From contig PLDN01000174.1 in NCBI GenBank assembly GCA_003136185.1, positions 1 through 36,143 of the forward strand: a stretch of 36,143 nt of DNA, in the 5' to 3' direction. Below the pieces are notes generated by a model. It had not been told where the DNA came from, searched no databases, and saw nothing but the letters and a program-made list of their open reading frames with translations. The DNA is from Acidimicrobiaceae bacterium (GTDB taxonomy: Bacteria; Actinomycetota; Acidimicrobiia; Acidimicrobiales; Bog-793). The position numbers were made by a program, and so were the translations under genes. Shown piece by piece: positions 36,008-36,143 of the stretch. How positions within the stretch are numbered: the stretch's first letter is position 1; the number at the start of each line of letters is the position of its first letter.

Positions 36008-36143
36008 TAGGAGAGAGAGACAGGGGGAACCGGTACAGAGACGAGAGAGCGGAGAGAGGGAGAACGGCGAGAGCAGTAGGCAGTGCGAGAGCGGAGAGGA
36101 GCAGCCAGCCAAGCCAGGGGGGTGAGGCAGAACGGCGAGAGTG
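36008..36143. repeat. Purine-rich low-complexity tract with short direct repeats
   Basis: Strongly biased GA composition on + strand; agaacggcgagag occurs at 36061-36073 and 36129-36141, and gagagcggagag occurs twice. Confidence 0.6.

Noticed and set aside
36008-36143. Purine tract considered as a CRISPR array
   Set aside because: Repeats are short and irregular, with no constant repeat length or unique spacers.
1-36143. tRNA/rRNA genes
   Set aside because: Scanned intergenic gaps for T-loop-like GTTCGANTC and CCA-adjacent acceptor pairing and for rRNA signatures; nothing convincing, though tRNA detection by eye is limited.
1-36143. Insertion sequences or prophage
   Set aside because: No transposase, integrase or structural phage gene recognised; the only phage-like sequence is the collar-like module in the collagen-like protein.

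Overview
High-GC, actinobacterial-type chromosomal window, possibly Acidimicrobiia (lineage inferred from style only). It holds about 28 supportable genes and no rRNA, tRNA or CRISPR array that I could find. Left to right: truncated dxs (-); MerR-TetR fusion regulator (-) divergent from a DegV protein (+); RodZ-C-terminal-like membrane protein; class I methyltransferase; ACT-domain protein converging on a TIGR02206/YwaF-like membrane protein; CtaG-like protein; ThuA-like + Gfo/Idh/MocA fusion, second Gfo/Idh/MocA oxidoreductase and alpha/beta hydrolase; a co-directional minus-strand block GH44 glycosidase > SigE-family sigma factor > membrane-anchored serpin > S8 subtilase with beta-propeller-like repeats; GNAT-like protein; acyl-ACP thioesterase; HpnB-like glycosyltransferase; collagen-like protein with a broken phage-collar-like C-terminus; hypothetical protein; methyltransferase; NarL/DesK-type two-component system; DyP peroxidase + encapsulin; MFS transporter with a structured leader; GAF-GGDEF-EAL protein; a decayed accessory stretch; and an XRE-MNT nucleotidyltransferase/HepT pair whose HepT frame is scrambled by two compensating frameshifts. 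The best candidate for an undescribed system is the sigma factor / transmembrane serpin / subtilase block: the serpin occupies the usual anti-sigma position, which suggests protease sensing through reactive-loop cleavage. This is a hypothesis from gene order and protein motifs only.
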